A stretch of 64,000 nucleotides of DNA, taken from assembly GCF_022369515.1 (NCBI RefSeq), contig NZ_CP059724.1:310001-374000 (forward strand), read 5' to 3'. This document shows, piece after piece, positions 28,308-37,483 of this stretch (positions are counted from its first letter, which is position 1; the number at the start of each line of letters is the position of its first letter). Both the position numbers and the translations under genes were made by a program. The notes under the pieces were generated by a model, which saw nothing but the letters and a program-made list of their open reading frames with translations, made no database searches and was not told the DNA's origin. The DNA is from Paenibacillus sp. 19GGS1-52. Lineage in GTDB: Bacteria; Bacillota; Bacilli; Paenibacillales; Paenibacillaceae.

Positions 28308-30061
28308 AACGTGAAGGATGGTTTGCTCCCTATGTATCGTCGTATTTTTGGCGCTTTCTACTTATTATCGCGCTTGGAGCACTGACGATTTTCTCAGCAT
28401 CATCACTGATGTATACCTCGGGTTTTCTGATCTCCAAAGCCTCTATTCCACCAGAGAATATCTTAATGATCTATGTGCCGATTGTGGGTGTGCGCACGTT
28501 CGGAACAAGCCGCGCTGTCATTCACTATGTAGAGCGTCTTGTAGGACATGACACTATTCTGCGGATTCTCTCTAACATGCGTGTCCGTCTGTACAGTATC
28601 CTAGAACCACAGGCACTGTTTCTGTCCTCGCGTTTTCGTACGGGCGATATTCTTGGCATGCTTGCCGATGATATTGAATATTTGCAAAATGTCTATTTGC
28701 GGACGGTATTTCCAAGTGTAGTCGCCTTGCTGATCTATGCTGCTGCAGTTATTTCATTAGGGACCTTTGATATAGCCTTCGCGCTGCTAATGGCGCTGTA
28801 CATGCTGGTGTTGGTGGTTGTGCTGCCCTTGATTTCACTGCTCTTCACCCAGAAGCGTCAACGTGAAGTGAAGCAGGCGCGCAATTCTCTCTATCAGAAG
28901 CTCACTGATGCCGTACTTGGTATGGGTGACTGGGTGATTAGCGGACGGCAAAGCCAGTTCGTGGAAACCTATGAAGCCGATGAGAAAAAGGTAGCGCGTA
29001 CGGATGCCGCGCTGCGCAGCTGGGCCCGTCTACGTATGTTTATCGGACAGGCAATCGTTGGTATCGGCGTGCTTACTTTAATATCTTGGGCGTCAGGTCA
29101 ATATGCAGACGGAGCTTTTGCTGGGACGCTGATTGCGGCGTTCGTATTGGTTGTCTTCCCAGTGGCAGATGCTTTTCTGCCGGTATCCGAAGCCGTTGAG
29201 AAAATCCCGCAGTACCGCAATTCTCTGGAACGCCTGTCTGGTGTGGAAGAGGATAACGGGGCAACCGCTCACGCGGAGCAAGAACAAGTGAACCTGGAGC
29301 CTGTCGAGCATCTTAAAAGTTCCAGCACGCACATTCAACTGCGAAATGCCGGTTACCGTTATGATTCAGGAGAGGACTGGTCCATTCGCGACCTCAACCT
29401 CGACCTTCCACAAGGTAAAAAAATCGCCATCATCGGTCGCAGTGGTGCTGGCAAATCGACGCTGTTAAAGGTCATTCAAGGCGCGATTAAGCCAACCATA
29501 GGTTCGGCTGTCATTAACGGAATCGACGCCGCAGCTTATGGCGAGAAGATTCCGGCGATCATTGCGGTGCTGAATCAAAGCCCGCATCTATTCGATACTA
29601 CAGTGGCGAACAATATTCGTCTGGGTAATCCGCAGGCCTCTGACGAGGACTTGAAAGAGGCTGCCGCGCTGGCTAAGCTGGATTCACTGATCTCTACACT
29701 GCCTGAAGGCTATAACACACCCGTACGTGAAGCAGGTCAACGCTTCTCCGGCGGGGAGCGCCAGCGGATTGCGCTGGCCCGTATCCTGTTGCAGAATACG
29801 CCAGTCGTGATTCTTGACGAGCCGACTGTAGGGCTAGACCCACGCACGGAGCGCGAGCTGCTGGCAACGATCTTCACTGCGATGGCTGGAAAGTCGCTGG
29901 TCTGGGTAACGCACCATCTCGTGGGCGCGGAGCAAATGGACGAAGTGATCTTTATGGAAAATGGTTCTGTGGAGATGCGTGGCACACATGCCGAGCTGCT
30001 CAAGCGGGAGCCTCGCTACCGCAGATTGTATGAACTGGATCGTCCGGTGAGCCTCCAATAA
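28304..30061 (+). CDS. cydC: CydC, ABC exporter subunit needed for cytochrome bd assembly
   Basis: The 585-residue partner of CydD has a six-helix membrane part followed by an ATPase domain with GRSGAGKSTLL, FSGGERQRIALARILL and ILDEPTVGLD. It begins at TTG overlapping the cydD stop (TTGA) behind GGAGGGAA. It is the last gene of the cyd operon. Confidence 0.93.
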   Translation: MKREGWFAPYVSSYFWRFLLIIALGALTIFSASSLMYTSGFLISKASIPPENILMIYVPIVGVRTFGTSRAVIHYVERLVGHDTILRILSNMRVRLYSILEPQALFLSSRFRTGDILGMLADDIEYLQNVYLRTVFPSVVALLIYAAAVISLGTFDIAFALLMALYMLVLVVVLPLISLLFTQKRQREVKQARNSLYQKLTDAVLGMGDWVISGRQSQFVETYEADEKKVARTDAALRSWARLRMFIGQAIVGIGVLTLISWASGQYADGAFAGTLIAAFVLVVFPVADAFLPVSEAVEKIPQYRNSLERLSGVEEDNGATAHAEQEQVNLEPVEHLKSSSTHIQLRNAGYRYDSGEDWSIRDLNLDLPQGKKIAIIGRSGAGKSTLLKVIQGAIKPTIGSAVINGIDAAAYGEKIPAIIAVLNQSPHLFDTTVANNIRLGNPQASDEDLKEAAALAKLDSLISTLPEGYNTPVREAGQRFSGGERQRIALARILLQNTPVVILDEPTVGLDPRTERELLATIFTAMAGKSLVWVTHHLVGAEQMDEVIFMENGSVEMRGTHAELLKREPRYRRLYELDRPVSLQ

Positions 30062-30150
30062 GAGAACAGAGTTTCCTTTTTCAAGGAAGTGTGATAGAAC
30101 AGTAAGAGGAGTATTAAGCCGCAGCGGCACAGAAAGGGATGCTTGGTCGA

Positions 30151-30318
30151 ATGTATGTAGTGTGTAAGGAGCACGTAGAGCTGGCTATCGATAAGTTTGT
30201 GGACGAGTATGAGGATGCGCCTGACATTGTAGATTTGAAGGAAACCGAATTCTCTGACTGGGACCCGCCAGCGAAATGTGCGGAATGCGAGCAGAATGCG
30301 GAGTATTTGGTGGTCTGA
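30151..30318 (+). CDS. yyzF: CxxH/CxxC small protein (YyzF-like)
   Basis: The 55-residue protein has a CKEH motif near the N-terminus and CAEC near the C-terminus, the layout of the CxxH/CxxC family that includes B. subtilis YyzF. It probably binds a metal; the role is unknown. ATG at 30151 is preferred to 30139, which sits on top of the AAAGGG site. In B. subtilis yyzF lies between htrC and the rlmH gene. Here rlmH is 24 kb further on. Confidence 0.85.
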   Translation: MYVVCKEHVELAIDKFVDEYEDAPDIVDLKETEFSDWDPPAKCAECEQNAEYLVV

Positions 30319-30371
30319 TTGTTAGCTGTCGCTTAAGTGCGTGATACGTCTAAAGTGAAAATGATGGTGCG

Positions 30372-30397
30372 AAAGGACGTGACTCACGTCCTTTTTT
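30372..30397 (+). terminator. Terminator between yyzF and the tetR gene (both directions)
   Basis: AAGGACGT pairs with ACGTCCTT and is followed by TTTTTT. Confidence 0.85.
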
Positions 30398-30402
30398 GTG
30401 TT

Positions 30403-31032
30403 TCAGGGAGTGGGGGGCGTGGCTCCAAGGGCGAGAGGAATCGTATTTTGATGTAAAGGGAACAATAGAAAAAGCTGCTTGGCGAGAAAAAGCGGCGTGT
30501 AGGGCATATCATTGCGAAGCCAATAGACAATTGTACCGATGAAGGCGGAGGAACCGTGCCAAATTGCAATATCGATCGGAACGCTTGCACCGGAAACAGA
30601 TAGGGAAGAGCCTGCTTTTTCGGCTCTGCGGGTGATGAGATCAACCATCAACTTCGTAAGGCGATCGGTGAATACGGGTATACGTTTTGAAGCGAGCAGC
30701 ATCTTGTAAAATTTAGAATTGTCTGCAATATGCTCGAGCAGTTTGACCAATATGGACAAATCAATATCTATGTCTAAACGAGTTTCATTCGCAACACCAT
30801 TCAGGATTGCCTGAATTTCATCAATCATTTGATTTGCCATTCTCTCTAGCATATCCGGAATATCCCGGTAATGAAGATAGAAGGTGGCACGATTGATGGT
30901 AGCGCGTTCCGCAATACGATTCACGGTTATTTTCTCAAATTCAATTTCCTGAAGCAAATCGATAAAGGCATCTCGAATTAATTGATGCGTGCGAATTACA
31001 CGCGGATCTGTACGTGATGATGTGGGTGACAT
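30403..31032 (-). CDS. TetR/AcrR family transcriptional regulator
   Basis: The 209-residue protein has an N-terminal helix-turn-helix (about 15-60, FEKITVNRIAERATINRATFYLHYRDI) and a C-terminal domain resembling the TetR_C_7 type. It lies divergently from a drug-efflux gene, the usual layout for a local repressor. ATG at 31032 has AAAGGAA at a rather long distance; the longer frame needs a TTG start without a ribosome site. Confidence 0.85.
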   Translation of the reverse strand: MSPTSSRTDPRVIRTHQLIRDAFIDLLQEIEFEKITVNRIAERATINRATFYLHYRDIPDMLERMANQMIDEIQAILNGVANETRLDIDIDLSILVKLLEHIADNSKFYKMLLASKRIPVFTDRLTKLMVDLITRRAEKAGSSLSVSGASVPIDIAIWHGSSAFIGTIVYWLRNDMPYTPLFLAKQLFLLFPLHQNTIPLALGATPPTP

Positions 31033-31259
31033 GGTGGGCCTCAGTTCCTTTCCCCTAAAAGATTTATACGACAATTTCGTTCGATTTGTAAATTATGTTT
31101 TGATTAGACAACAGATTGAGTACAACCGTAAACTAATAAACATTTTTCAGAAAATTGTTGCTTGTGAATTATAAGAGATTTGATTATAATTCAACATTGA
31201 GTCTATTATACAACAACATGTTTATTGGCTCCATGATAAATTAAAGGGAGTTGAGCAAC
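31033..31259. promoter_or_regulatory. Divergent control region of tetR and the efflux gene
   Basis: Two related segments occur: TTGATTAGACAACAGATTGA near 31101 and TTGATTATAATTCAACATTG near 31182. The second overlaps a probable efflux promoter (TTGATT, 18 nt, TATTAT). The shared TTGATTA..CAACA..TTGAGT pattern may be the TetR-type operator; this is inference. Confidence 0.45.
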
Positions 31260-32744
31260 ATGAGCAATCAGTCAGCTTTTGACAGCAGTTCCATTAAGAA
31301 AGGCCCTCTGTTGTTTGTTATGATTCTGGGGGCGTTCATCGCCGTTTTGAATCAGACGATTATGAGCGTTGCGACACCGGGGTTGATGGTCGATTTTAAC
31401 ATTTTGGCGTCTACTGCCCAATGGCTGACGACCGGTTATATGTTAGTAAACGGAATTCTTATTCCCATCACCGCATTTTTAATGCAGCGATTTACGACCC
31501 GTGAGCTTTTTCAGTCTTCCATGATTATTTTTCTAGCGGGAACCATTGTTTCGGCTACGGCGCATAGCTTCGATGCTCTGCTGGTTGGACGCCTGATTCA
31601 AGCAGCCGGAGCAGGTATTATTATGCCGCTCTTGATGACTGTAATCCTGACTGTATTCCCACCTGACAAGCGAGGAGCTGCGATGGGGTTGGTCGGTTTC
31701 GCCATTATTTTTGCTCCTGCTATCGGGCCTACGCTCGCCGGTTATGTTATGGAGCATTATTCCTGGAATACGATGTTTTATGGAATGATCCCATTCGTTG
31801 TTATTGTTATTGGTATTGCCTTTATTTATTTGAAAAACGTATCTGAACGCAGCTATCCTAAGATTGACGTTATGAGTGTCATTCTTTCAACAATTGGATT
31901 CGGTGCTGTTCTTTACGGCTTCAGCAGTGCTGGAAGCAAAGGTTGGTCAAGTGCGGAAGTGGTTCTATTACTTGTTGCTGGTGTGGTCTCCTTGATTTTG
32001 TTTACCTGGAGACAGTTGGTCATCAAGAGTCCCCTTCTTGATCTCAGAGTGTTCAAATATAGCATGTTCTCCCTGACGACCGTTATTAATATTGCGGTTA
32101 CCATGGTCATGTATGCAGATATGATGCTGCTTCCCTTGTATTTGCAGAATGCACGTGGATATACAGCTCTGGAGTCTGGTTTGCTGATGCTCCCTGGCGC
32201 CCTGCTGATGGGAATTATGATGCCGGTGACAGGAAAGCTATTCGATCGGTTTGGAGCGAAATGGCTGTCCATTATCGGTATGGCTATTACCATCGTGACT
32301 ACAATCGGGTTCGTCAACCTGACGGATTCCACTAGTTATACTTATTTAGTTCTGATGTCCACAGGACGACGTTTCGGGATGGCCATGTTCCTGATGCCAA
32401 TCACAACGGCGGGCCTGAACCAACTGCCATCAAGACTGAATGCACATGGTACGGCCATCTCCAACACCATCAAGCAAGTGGCTGGAGCGATAGGGACATC
32501 GTTACTTATCACGGTGATGACGAGCAGAACCAAAACCCATCTTGTGGATATGATGACCGCAGGCGGATCTTCTACTAAAGAGCATATGATCATGGAGGCT
32601 TCTATCCAAGGGATTAATGATGCGTATCTTCTTATTGTTGGTATTGGTATTGCCGGTCTCCTGCTTTCTTTCTTCATTAAACGTACGGAACCGTCCGAAG
32701 AGGATGGCAAGACAGTAATCCTGCAATCCAAGGCAGTTAGATGA
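31260..32744 (+). CDS. MFS drug efflux transporter, DHA2 (EmrB/QacA) type
   Basis: The 494-residue protein shows about 14 membrane segments. DHA2 features include LNQTIMSVATPGLM in helix 1, GRLIQAAGAGIIMPLLM and GPTLAGYV (motif C). It should export hydrophobic drugs by proton antiport. ATG at 31260 is nine bases after AAAGGGAG; a TTG at 31251 is too close. The divergent tetR probably regulates it. Confidence 0.92.
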   Translation: MSNQSAFDSSSIKKGPLLFVMILGAFIAVLNQTIMSVATPGLMVDFNILASTAQWLTTGYMLVNGILIPITAFLMQRFTTRELFQSSMIIFLAGTIVSATAHSFDALLVGRLIQAAGAGIIMPLLMTVILTVFPPDKRGAAMGLVGFAIIFAPAIGPTLAGYVMEHYSWNTMFYGMIPFVVIVIGIAFIYLKNVSERSYPKIDVMSVILSTIGFGAVLYGFSSAGSKGWSSAEVVLLLVAGVVSLILFTWRQLVIKSPLLDLRVFKYSMFSLTTVINIAVTMVMYADMMLLPLYLQNARGYTALESGLLMLPGALLMGIMMPVTGKLFDRFGAKWLSIIGMAITIVTTIGFVNLTDSTSYTYLVLMSTGRRFGMAMFLMPITTAGLNQLPSRLNAHGTAISNTIKQVAGAIGTSLLITVMTSRTKTHLVDMMTAGGSSTKEHMIMEASIQGINDAYLLIVGIGIAGLLLSFFIKRTEPSEEDGKTVILQSKAVR

Positions 32745-32776
32745 TCAGATAATTATAGATTAGAAAATATGTGAAA

Positions 32777-32812
32777 AGCCCCTCCGCTTCGTCGAAGCTG
32801 GAGGGGCTCTTC
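32777..32812 (+). terminator. Terminator after the efflux gene (both directions)
   Basis: AGCCCCTCC.CTTC pairs with GAAG..GGAGGGGCT. Confidence 0.85.
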
Positions 32813-32822
32813 TGTGTGCGGT

Positions 32823-33274
32823 TTATGCCATCGACCTGTCAAAATCAACATCCTCAATAAATTCGATAACTTCCCCATTAGGACTGTGAATTAATGCATT
32901 CTTTATTACAAGAGGCGGTTCACCAAGAGAAAGGTAGTCCGGTTCTATAAAAGCCTTTGCTCCATGAGCAAGGGCTTTTTGGAATATTTCCTCTACATTA
33001 TTCACATAGAAGGCAAAATGTAATAACGCTCCGTGGGCTATGTCTTCTTCAGACAATGCTTTCTTGCCTTGGGCAGGAATGACTGCAGCGTCATCAAAGA
33101 TCTCAATGCAGGTTCTTTGGTCAGGCGACACTAGCATGGAGGCTTCTTTGATCTGAAAGGATGGCAGACTCCAATGATGACCTACCTTGAATCCTAAAAC
33201 CTCAATATAGAATGTTATCGTTTCTTTATAATTTTTGGCTTGGATCGCCACGTGTGCAAGTCCTTTACACTCAT
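32823..33274 (-). pseudogene. VOC (glyoxalase) family protein with a frameshift near the start
   Basis: The ATG with a good AAGGAG site is at 33274 (MSVKD...), but that frame soon stops. Adding one base after codon 4 would give MSVKGLAHVAIQAKNYKETI, a perfect VOC N-terminus with the metal-binding His in LAHVAI. The remaining frame (GTG at 33251, 142 residues) carries the rest of the domain, including HFAFYVNNVEEIFQKA and SPNGEVIEFIE. The gene is therefore frameshifted by a one-base loss or carries a sequencing error. Restart at GTG 33251 would lack the His and a ribosome site. Substrate unknown. Confidence 0.8.
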
Positions 33275-33430
33275 CTGTAATCGCTCCTTATGTAAGATGT
33301 ATTTATTATAGAGATATTAAAACGTGAGATACATACAAAATATAAGGATTTTATAGTAATATGATTATTGAATATAAGGTAATTTCGTTGAATGAGGTTA
33401 TTTTATTAAAATGGTCAGGGGGTCCTTGGA

Positions 33431-33865
33431 ATGGAACAACTAATCGATGATATTGATAAAAAGATCATGCAATTACTTCAGCACAATGCGCGAATGTCTA
33501 TTTCTCAAATCAGTAAAGAAGTTTCTATGTCCCAACCCTCCGTTAAAGAACGGATGATTAAGTTGGAAGAGAAAAATATCATCTCTGGGTATACAACGGT
33601 ATTTAATTTACGGGATCTGAACCGCGGTACGACCACTTTCATTCTTATAAAAACAGAGCATTGCCAAGAGATCGTTGATTTTTGTAGAGATGCCATGGAA
33701 GTAACTGATTTATTTCGCATCAGTGGAGAATATAATTATCTCATCAAGGTACAAACGGCATCGATTGAGGAACTGGCCGAATTTCAGGATTCTCTTATTA
33801 AACTCGGACCTTCAAAGTCGCATATCAGTATGAAAAATATAATGGAAAACAGGGTTTTGCTCTAA
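33431..33865 (+). CDS. Lrp/AsnC family transcriptional regulator
   Basis: The 144-residue protein has an N-terminal helix-turn-helix (about 5-50, DIDKKIMQLLQHNARMSISQ) and a RAM ligand-binding domain (about 65-140, VTDLFRISGEYNYLIKV). These proteins sense amino acids. It is divergent from the VOC gene, which could be a target. Confidence 0.93.
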   Translation: MEQLIDDIDKKIMQLLQHNARMSISQISKEVSMSQPSVKERMIKLEEKNIISGYTTVFNLRDLNRGTTTFILIKTEHCQEIVDFCRDAMEVTDLFRISGEYNYLIKVQTASIEELAEFQDSLIKLGPSKSHISMKNIMENRVLL

Positions 33866-33947
33866 CCGTCATACTTAATCTTCCTCAAAACCGGCGTTCG
33901 TCAGCTTTTATGAAATCAGAAATTAATTCCTAATATTCATGACAAAT

Positions 33948-33978
33948 AAAGTCCCTATGTCGTTTGAGGGGCTTTTTT
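33948..33978 (+). terminator. Terminator after the Lrp-family gene
   Basis: AAAGTCCCT pairs with AGGGGCTTT across a 10-nt loop, followed by T. Confidence 0.8.
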
Positions 33979-34067
33979 GTCGTAGTTTGTCATTTTCTTA
34001 TCATTGGGTAAAGATATAATTCTCCTTAACGAGTGTGAGATAAATCACATCTACAAGGAGGCGTATT

Positions 34068-37000
34068 ATGAAGAACGGGTTAATTAAAAAGTTGGTATCA
34101 TCACTGATCATAACATGTCTATTATTTTCATCGTTAGGTGTAGCATTTGGTGCCACGGCAACAACATCAGCGTCATCGGACATCAAAGGACATTGGGCGG
34201 AAGCTCAAATTTCTGCATGGATCGGCAAAGGTCTTATTACGGGTTATGAAGATGGTAGCTTTAAGCCGCAAAATAGAATTACAAGAGCAGAATTTATGGC
34301 ATTGGTTAATCGTGCGTTTGGATTTACAGAACTAGCTGAAATTTCATTCCGGGATGTGGCTGCAAATAATTGGGCCTATACTGATATAGCAAAAGCTGTG
34401 AAAGCCGGATACATTACAGGCTACGCCGATGGAACTATTGGAGCAAGTAATCCAATCAGTCGACAAGAAGCGGCTGTAATCGTAAGTCGACTATTGAAAC
34501 TAAATGCGACAGATCTTAAATCCACAGCAGAGTTCCGGGATGCCAGTGAATTTGCTAGCTGGAGCAAGGATGCAATTGGTGAAGTCGTATCCGAGCAGAT
34601 CATGACCGGTTATGAAGCAGATCATACTTTTAAACCTGGGGCCTTCATAAATCGTGCAGAATCGGTAGTTACTTTGGATCGGGCAATGGCATCGCTAGCA
34701 GTAGTGTACAACAAGGCGGGTACCTATGGCCCTGCTACTGGAGTAGAAAATGTCACTAAAAACGTAGTCGTGAATGTACCTGGAGTAACGCTGCAAAATA
34801 TGGTCATTAACGGAGACTTATTATTGGGTGAGGGTATTGGCACCGGTGATGCTTTCTTGGAAAATGTCAAAGTCACGGGGACCGTAACTGTCCAAGGCGG
34901 CGGTGAGCACAGTATCCATTTCAACAACTCTGTACTCATTGATATTGTGATTGATAAAAAATCAGGGACAGGAATTGTGCGGATTGTATCCGAAGGAACG
35001 ACAACGATAGCGTTAGTAGCTGTTAACTCTCCGGCAACCCTTAAGGGTTCGGGTTATGACAATGTAAACATAAATTCTTCCCTTCCAACTGGTTCAAAAG
35101 TAACCTTACAAGGTTCATTTAATACGGTAAATGTAAGTTCTCAGCAAATTCAAATCGATGTTCCAGAAGGTACGATCAAGAAGTTGAATGTAGAATCAAC
35201 AGCAACAGGAACTTTATTCAACCTTAGTGAAGGTACGACAGTTAATTCACTCGTCTTAGATGCAGTAGTGAAAATGCTCGGTCAAGGCACAATAGTAATC
35301 GCAACTATTAATACGGCTGGGTCCACATTTGAAAATCCGCCGACACCAACAACAGCGCCGACAACAGCACCAACAACAGCACCAACAACAGCACCAACAA
35401 CAGCGCCAACAACAGCACCAACAACAGCACCAACAACAGCGCCAACACCAGAACCGACAACAGCCCCAACAACAGCGCCAACAACAGCCCCAACACCAGT
35501 ACCATCTGTGCCGCCAACTGCCTTAGGTGTCTCGGTTAGTGGAATAACGACCGCAGGGCAAACTCTAACAGGAAGCTACACTTACGCAGACGCAGATGGG
35601 GATATTGAAACAGGAACAACCTATCAGTGGTATCGTTCCGATAATGCGGCTTTAACGACCAATCACACCATGATTGATGGAGCGACAACTCTATCTTATG
35701 TATTACAAATCGAAGATATTGGAAAATATATTTCATTTACAGTAACACCGATGAATGAAGCGACGCCTACTACAGGGTTAACAGTAGAAAGTGCAGCGAC
35801 TACAGTAGTTGCAATCGCTCCAGCAGCACCAACTGCAACGAATGTTTCCATTAGTGGAATATCAATCGAAGGAGAAACCTTGACAGGTAGTTACACCTAT
35901 GAGGATGTAAATGCAGACTTGGAATTAGGGACAACCTATCAGTGGTATCGTTCAGACGATATAGGCTTAACAAGCAATCATACTTTGATTGCAGGAGCGA
36001 CAAGCTTAACGTATGTATTGCAAAGTGAAGACATTGGCAAATATGTTTCCTTTGAAGTAGTTGTAAAGAATGAAACAGAACCAACATCAGGGTCAGCAGT
36101 GGAAGTCGTAGCATCAGAAAGTATTATGGGTGTGCCGACGATTTCTATGGATGGAACTCTTTCTAACTACATGCCAATCCTCACCATAGAAAATATTTTA
36201 AACGAGAATAGCATTACTGTGTATGATACAGATGGTACGTCAATTCTGGCGTCAGGTACCTCAACGGGTTCAATGATGACCATAGCTCTAGATGCTCTAA
36301 CACCTGGAACACATGTAATAACAGTGAAATCAACGAATCAAGCGGGAACGGTTAGCGTCTACTCGCAAGAGCTCAACTATGAAGTGAATGAGATGGTTAT
36401 AAAGCCGCAAAATCAATTGTCCGAGGGGGCTGGACATATTGTAGTGCTGCAAAGAAGTGGTCAAGTGTGGACCTGGGGGGCAAATTGGAATGGGCAAATC
36501 GGTGATGGAACGACGACGGTCCATCCAACCAAATATGCTGTTCCTGGCTTACCAAGCAATATCATTGCCGTGCAAGGCGGTTTTGATCATACACTTGCCT
36601 TGACTGCAGAAGGTCAAATCTGGCAGTGGGGTAGAGGCGCTTCTTCCGTACCTTCTATCGTCAATGGAATGGATCATGTAATCGCCATTTCAGCAGAAGG
36701 GGGCACGCTTTCCTTGGCGCTGAAAAGTGATGGAACGGTTTGGACTTGGGACTCGGGCAGTACACCTGTCCGAGTAGCGGGTTTAAATCAAGTGATTGAG
36801 ATTCAAGGCAGATATTCCTCCTCGTATGCTTTGAAGTCAGATGGTACCGTTTGGGCTTGGGGCCATAATGAAAATGGACAACTTGGTGACGGCACGATTA
36901 TTTATAGAAGTGAGCCTGTTCAAGTGATCGGGCTGCCGAATGTCATTTCCATCAAGATGGGGAATCAACATGGATTGGCATTAACCGACACAGGAAATGT

Positions 37001-37412
37001 TTATGCTTGGGGATTTAATCAAATGGGTCAGGTGGGGAACGGAATCAACCAGAATCAATTGGTTCCTGTTGAAATCACAGGCCTAACCGATATTACCCTG
37101 ATAAGTGCAGGGGATTATAACTCTTTTGCTCAAGATGTGGACGGAAATATTTACGCTTGGGGTTACAATGGAGATGGACAGCTTGGGTTTGGCAATTACG
37201 ACAATACCAATATCCCGGCTATCATTAGTGGTTTGACGAATGTTCTAGCCATTACCGGCGGTGGCGGCAATACTTCGATTGCGCTAAAAGAGGATGGTAG
37301 TGTTTGGACTTGGGGTGATGGTTATAATGGTCTGCTTGGTGATGGAGCGGATAATGGCCGAACCACTCCAGGGATAGTTGCAGGTTTTAAATTATTCATA
37401 CCTTTACCATAA
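34068..37412 (+). CDS. Large surface protein: SLH domains, Thr/Pro linker, two Ig-like repeats, RCC1 propeller
   Basis: The 1114-residue secreted protein begins with a signal peptide (about 1-28). Three SLH motifs follow (about 35-210; DIKGHWAEAQISAWIGKGLI is the first), which anchor proteins to pyruvylated wall polymers. A beta-strand-rich region (about 220-420) precedes a PTTA repeat linker (about 424-482). Two tandem Ig-like repeats follow (about 485-680), each with TLTGSYTY and TYQWYRSD. The C-terminus (about 780-1110) has seven RCC1-type blades such as VWAWGHNENGQLGDGT and IYAWGYNGDGQLGFGN, enough for a closed propeller. The ligand is unknown. Start: ACAAGGAGG site before ATG. Confidence 0.92.
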   Translation: MKNGLIKKLVSSLIITCLLFSSLGVAFGATATTSASSDIKGHWAEAQISAWIGKGLITGYEDGSFKPQNRITRAEFMALVNRAFGFTELAEISFRDVAANNWAYTDIAKAVKAGYITGYADGTIGASNPISRQEAAVIVSRLLKLNATDLKSTAEFRDASEFASWSKDAIGEVVSEQIMTGYEADHTFKPGAFINRAESVVTLDRAMASLAVVYNKAGTYGPATGVENVTKNVVVNVPGVTLQNMVINGDLLLGEGIGTGDAFLENVKVTGTVTVQGGGEHSIHFNNSVLIDIVIDKKSGTGIVRIVSEGTTTIALVAVNSPATLKGSGYDNVNINSSLPTGSKVTLQGSFNTVNVSSQQIQIDVPEGTIKKLNVESTATGTLFNLSEGTTVNSLVLDAVVKMLGQGTIVIATINTAGSTFENPPTPTTAPTTAPTTAPTTAPTTAPTTAPTTAPTTAPTPEPTTAPTTAPTTAPTPVPSVPPTALGVSVSGITTAGQTLTGSYTYADADGDIETGTTYQWYRSDNAALTTNHTMIDGATTLSYVLQIEDIGKYISFTVTPMNEATPTTGLTVESAATTVVAIAPAAPTATNVSISGISIEGETLTGSYTYEDVNADLELGTTYQWYRSDDIGLTSNHTLIAGATSLTYVLQSEDIGKYVSFEVVVKNETEPTSGSAVEVVASESIMGVPTISMDGTLSNYMPILTIENILNENSITVYDTDGTSILASGTSTGSMMTIALDALTPGTHVITVKSTNQAGTVSVYSQELNYEVNEMVIKPQNQLSEGAGHIVVLQRSGQVWTWGANWNGQIGDGTTTVHPTKYAVPGLPSNIIAVQGGFDHTLALTAEGQIWQWGRGASSVPSIVNGMDHVIAISAEGGTLSLALKSDGTVWTWDSGSTPVRVAGLNQVIEIQGRYSSSYALKSDGTVWAWGHNENGQLGDGTIIYRSEPVQVIGLPNVISIKMGNQHGLALTDTGNVYAWGFNQMGQVGNGINQNQLVPVEITGLTDITLISAGDYNSFAQDVDGNIYAWGYNGDGQLGFGNYDNTNIPAIISGLTNVLAITGGGGNTSIALKEDGSVWTWGDGYNGLLGDGADNGRTTPGIVAGFKLFIPLP
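35342..35505 (+). repeat. 12-bp coding repeat (PTTA linker)
   Basis: The unit ACAACAGCNCCA recurs more than ten times with small third-base changes, encoding Pro-Thr-Thr-Ala. It is prone to slippage, so repeat number may vary between strains. Confidence 0.9.
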
Positions 37413-37444
37413 CAAAGGTCTTGATATAAGCATATTCAATAAAT

Positions 37445-37476
37445 AAAAGCAGGATGCCACGGCAGCCTGCTTTTAT
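37445..37476 (+). terminator. Terminator between convergent genes
   Basis: AAAAGCAGG.TGCC pairs with GGCA.CCTGCTTTT; it can serve both directions. Confidence 0.85.
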
Positions 37477-37483
37477 TTGTGCG

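Noticed and set aside
35308..35526. Leu-rich and Gln/His-rich frames around the PTTA repeat
   Set aside because: They are other-frame readings of the 12-bp coding repeat in the SLH/RCC1 gene.
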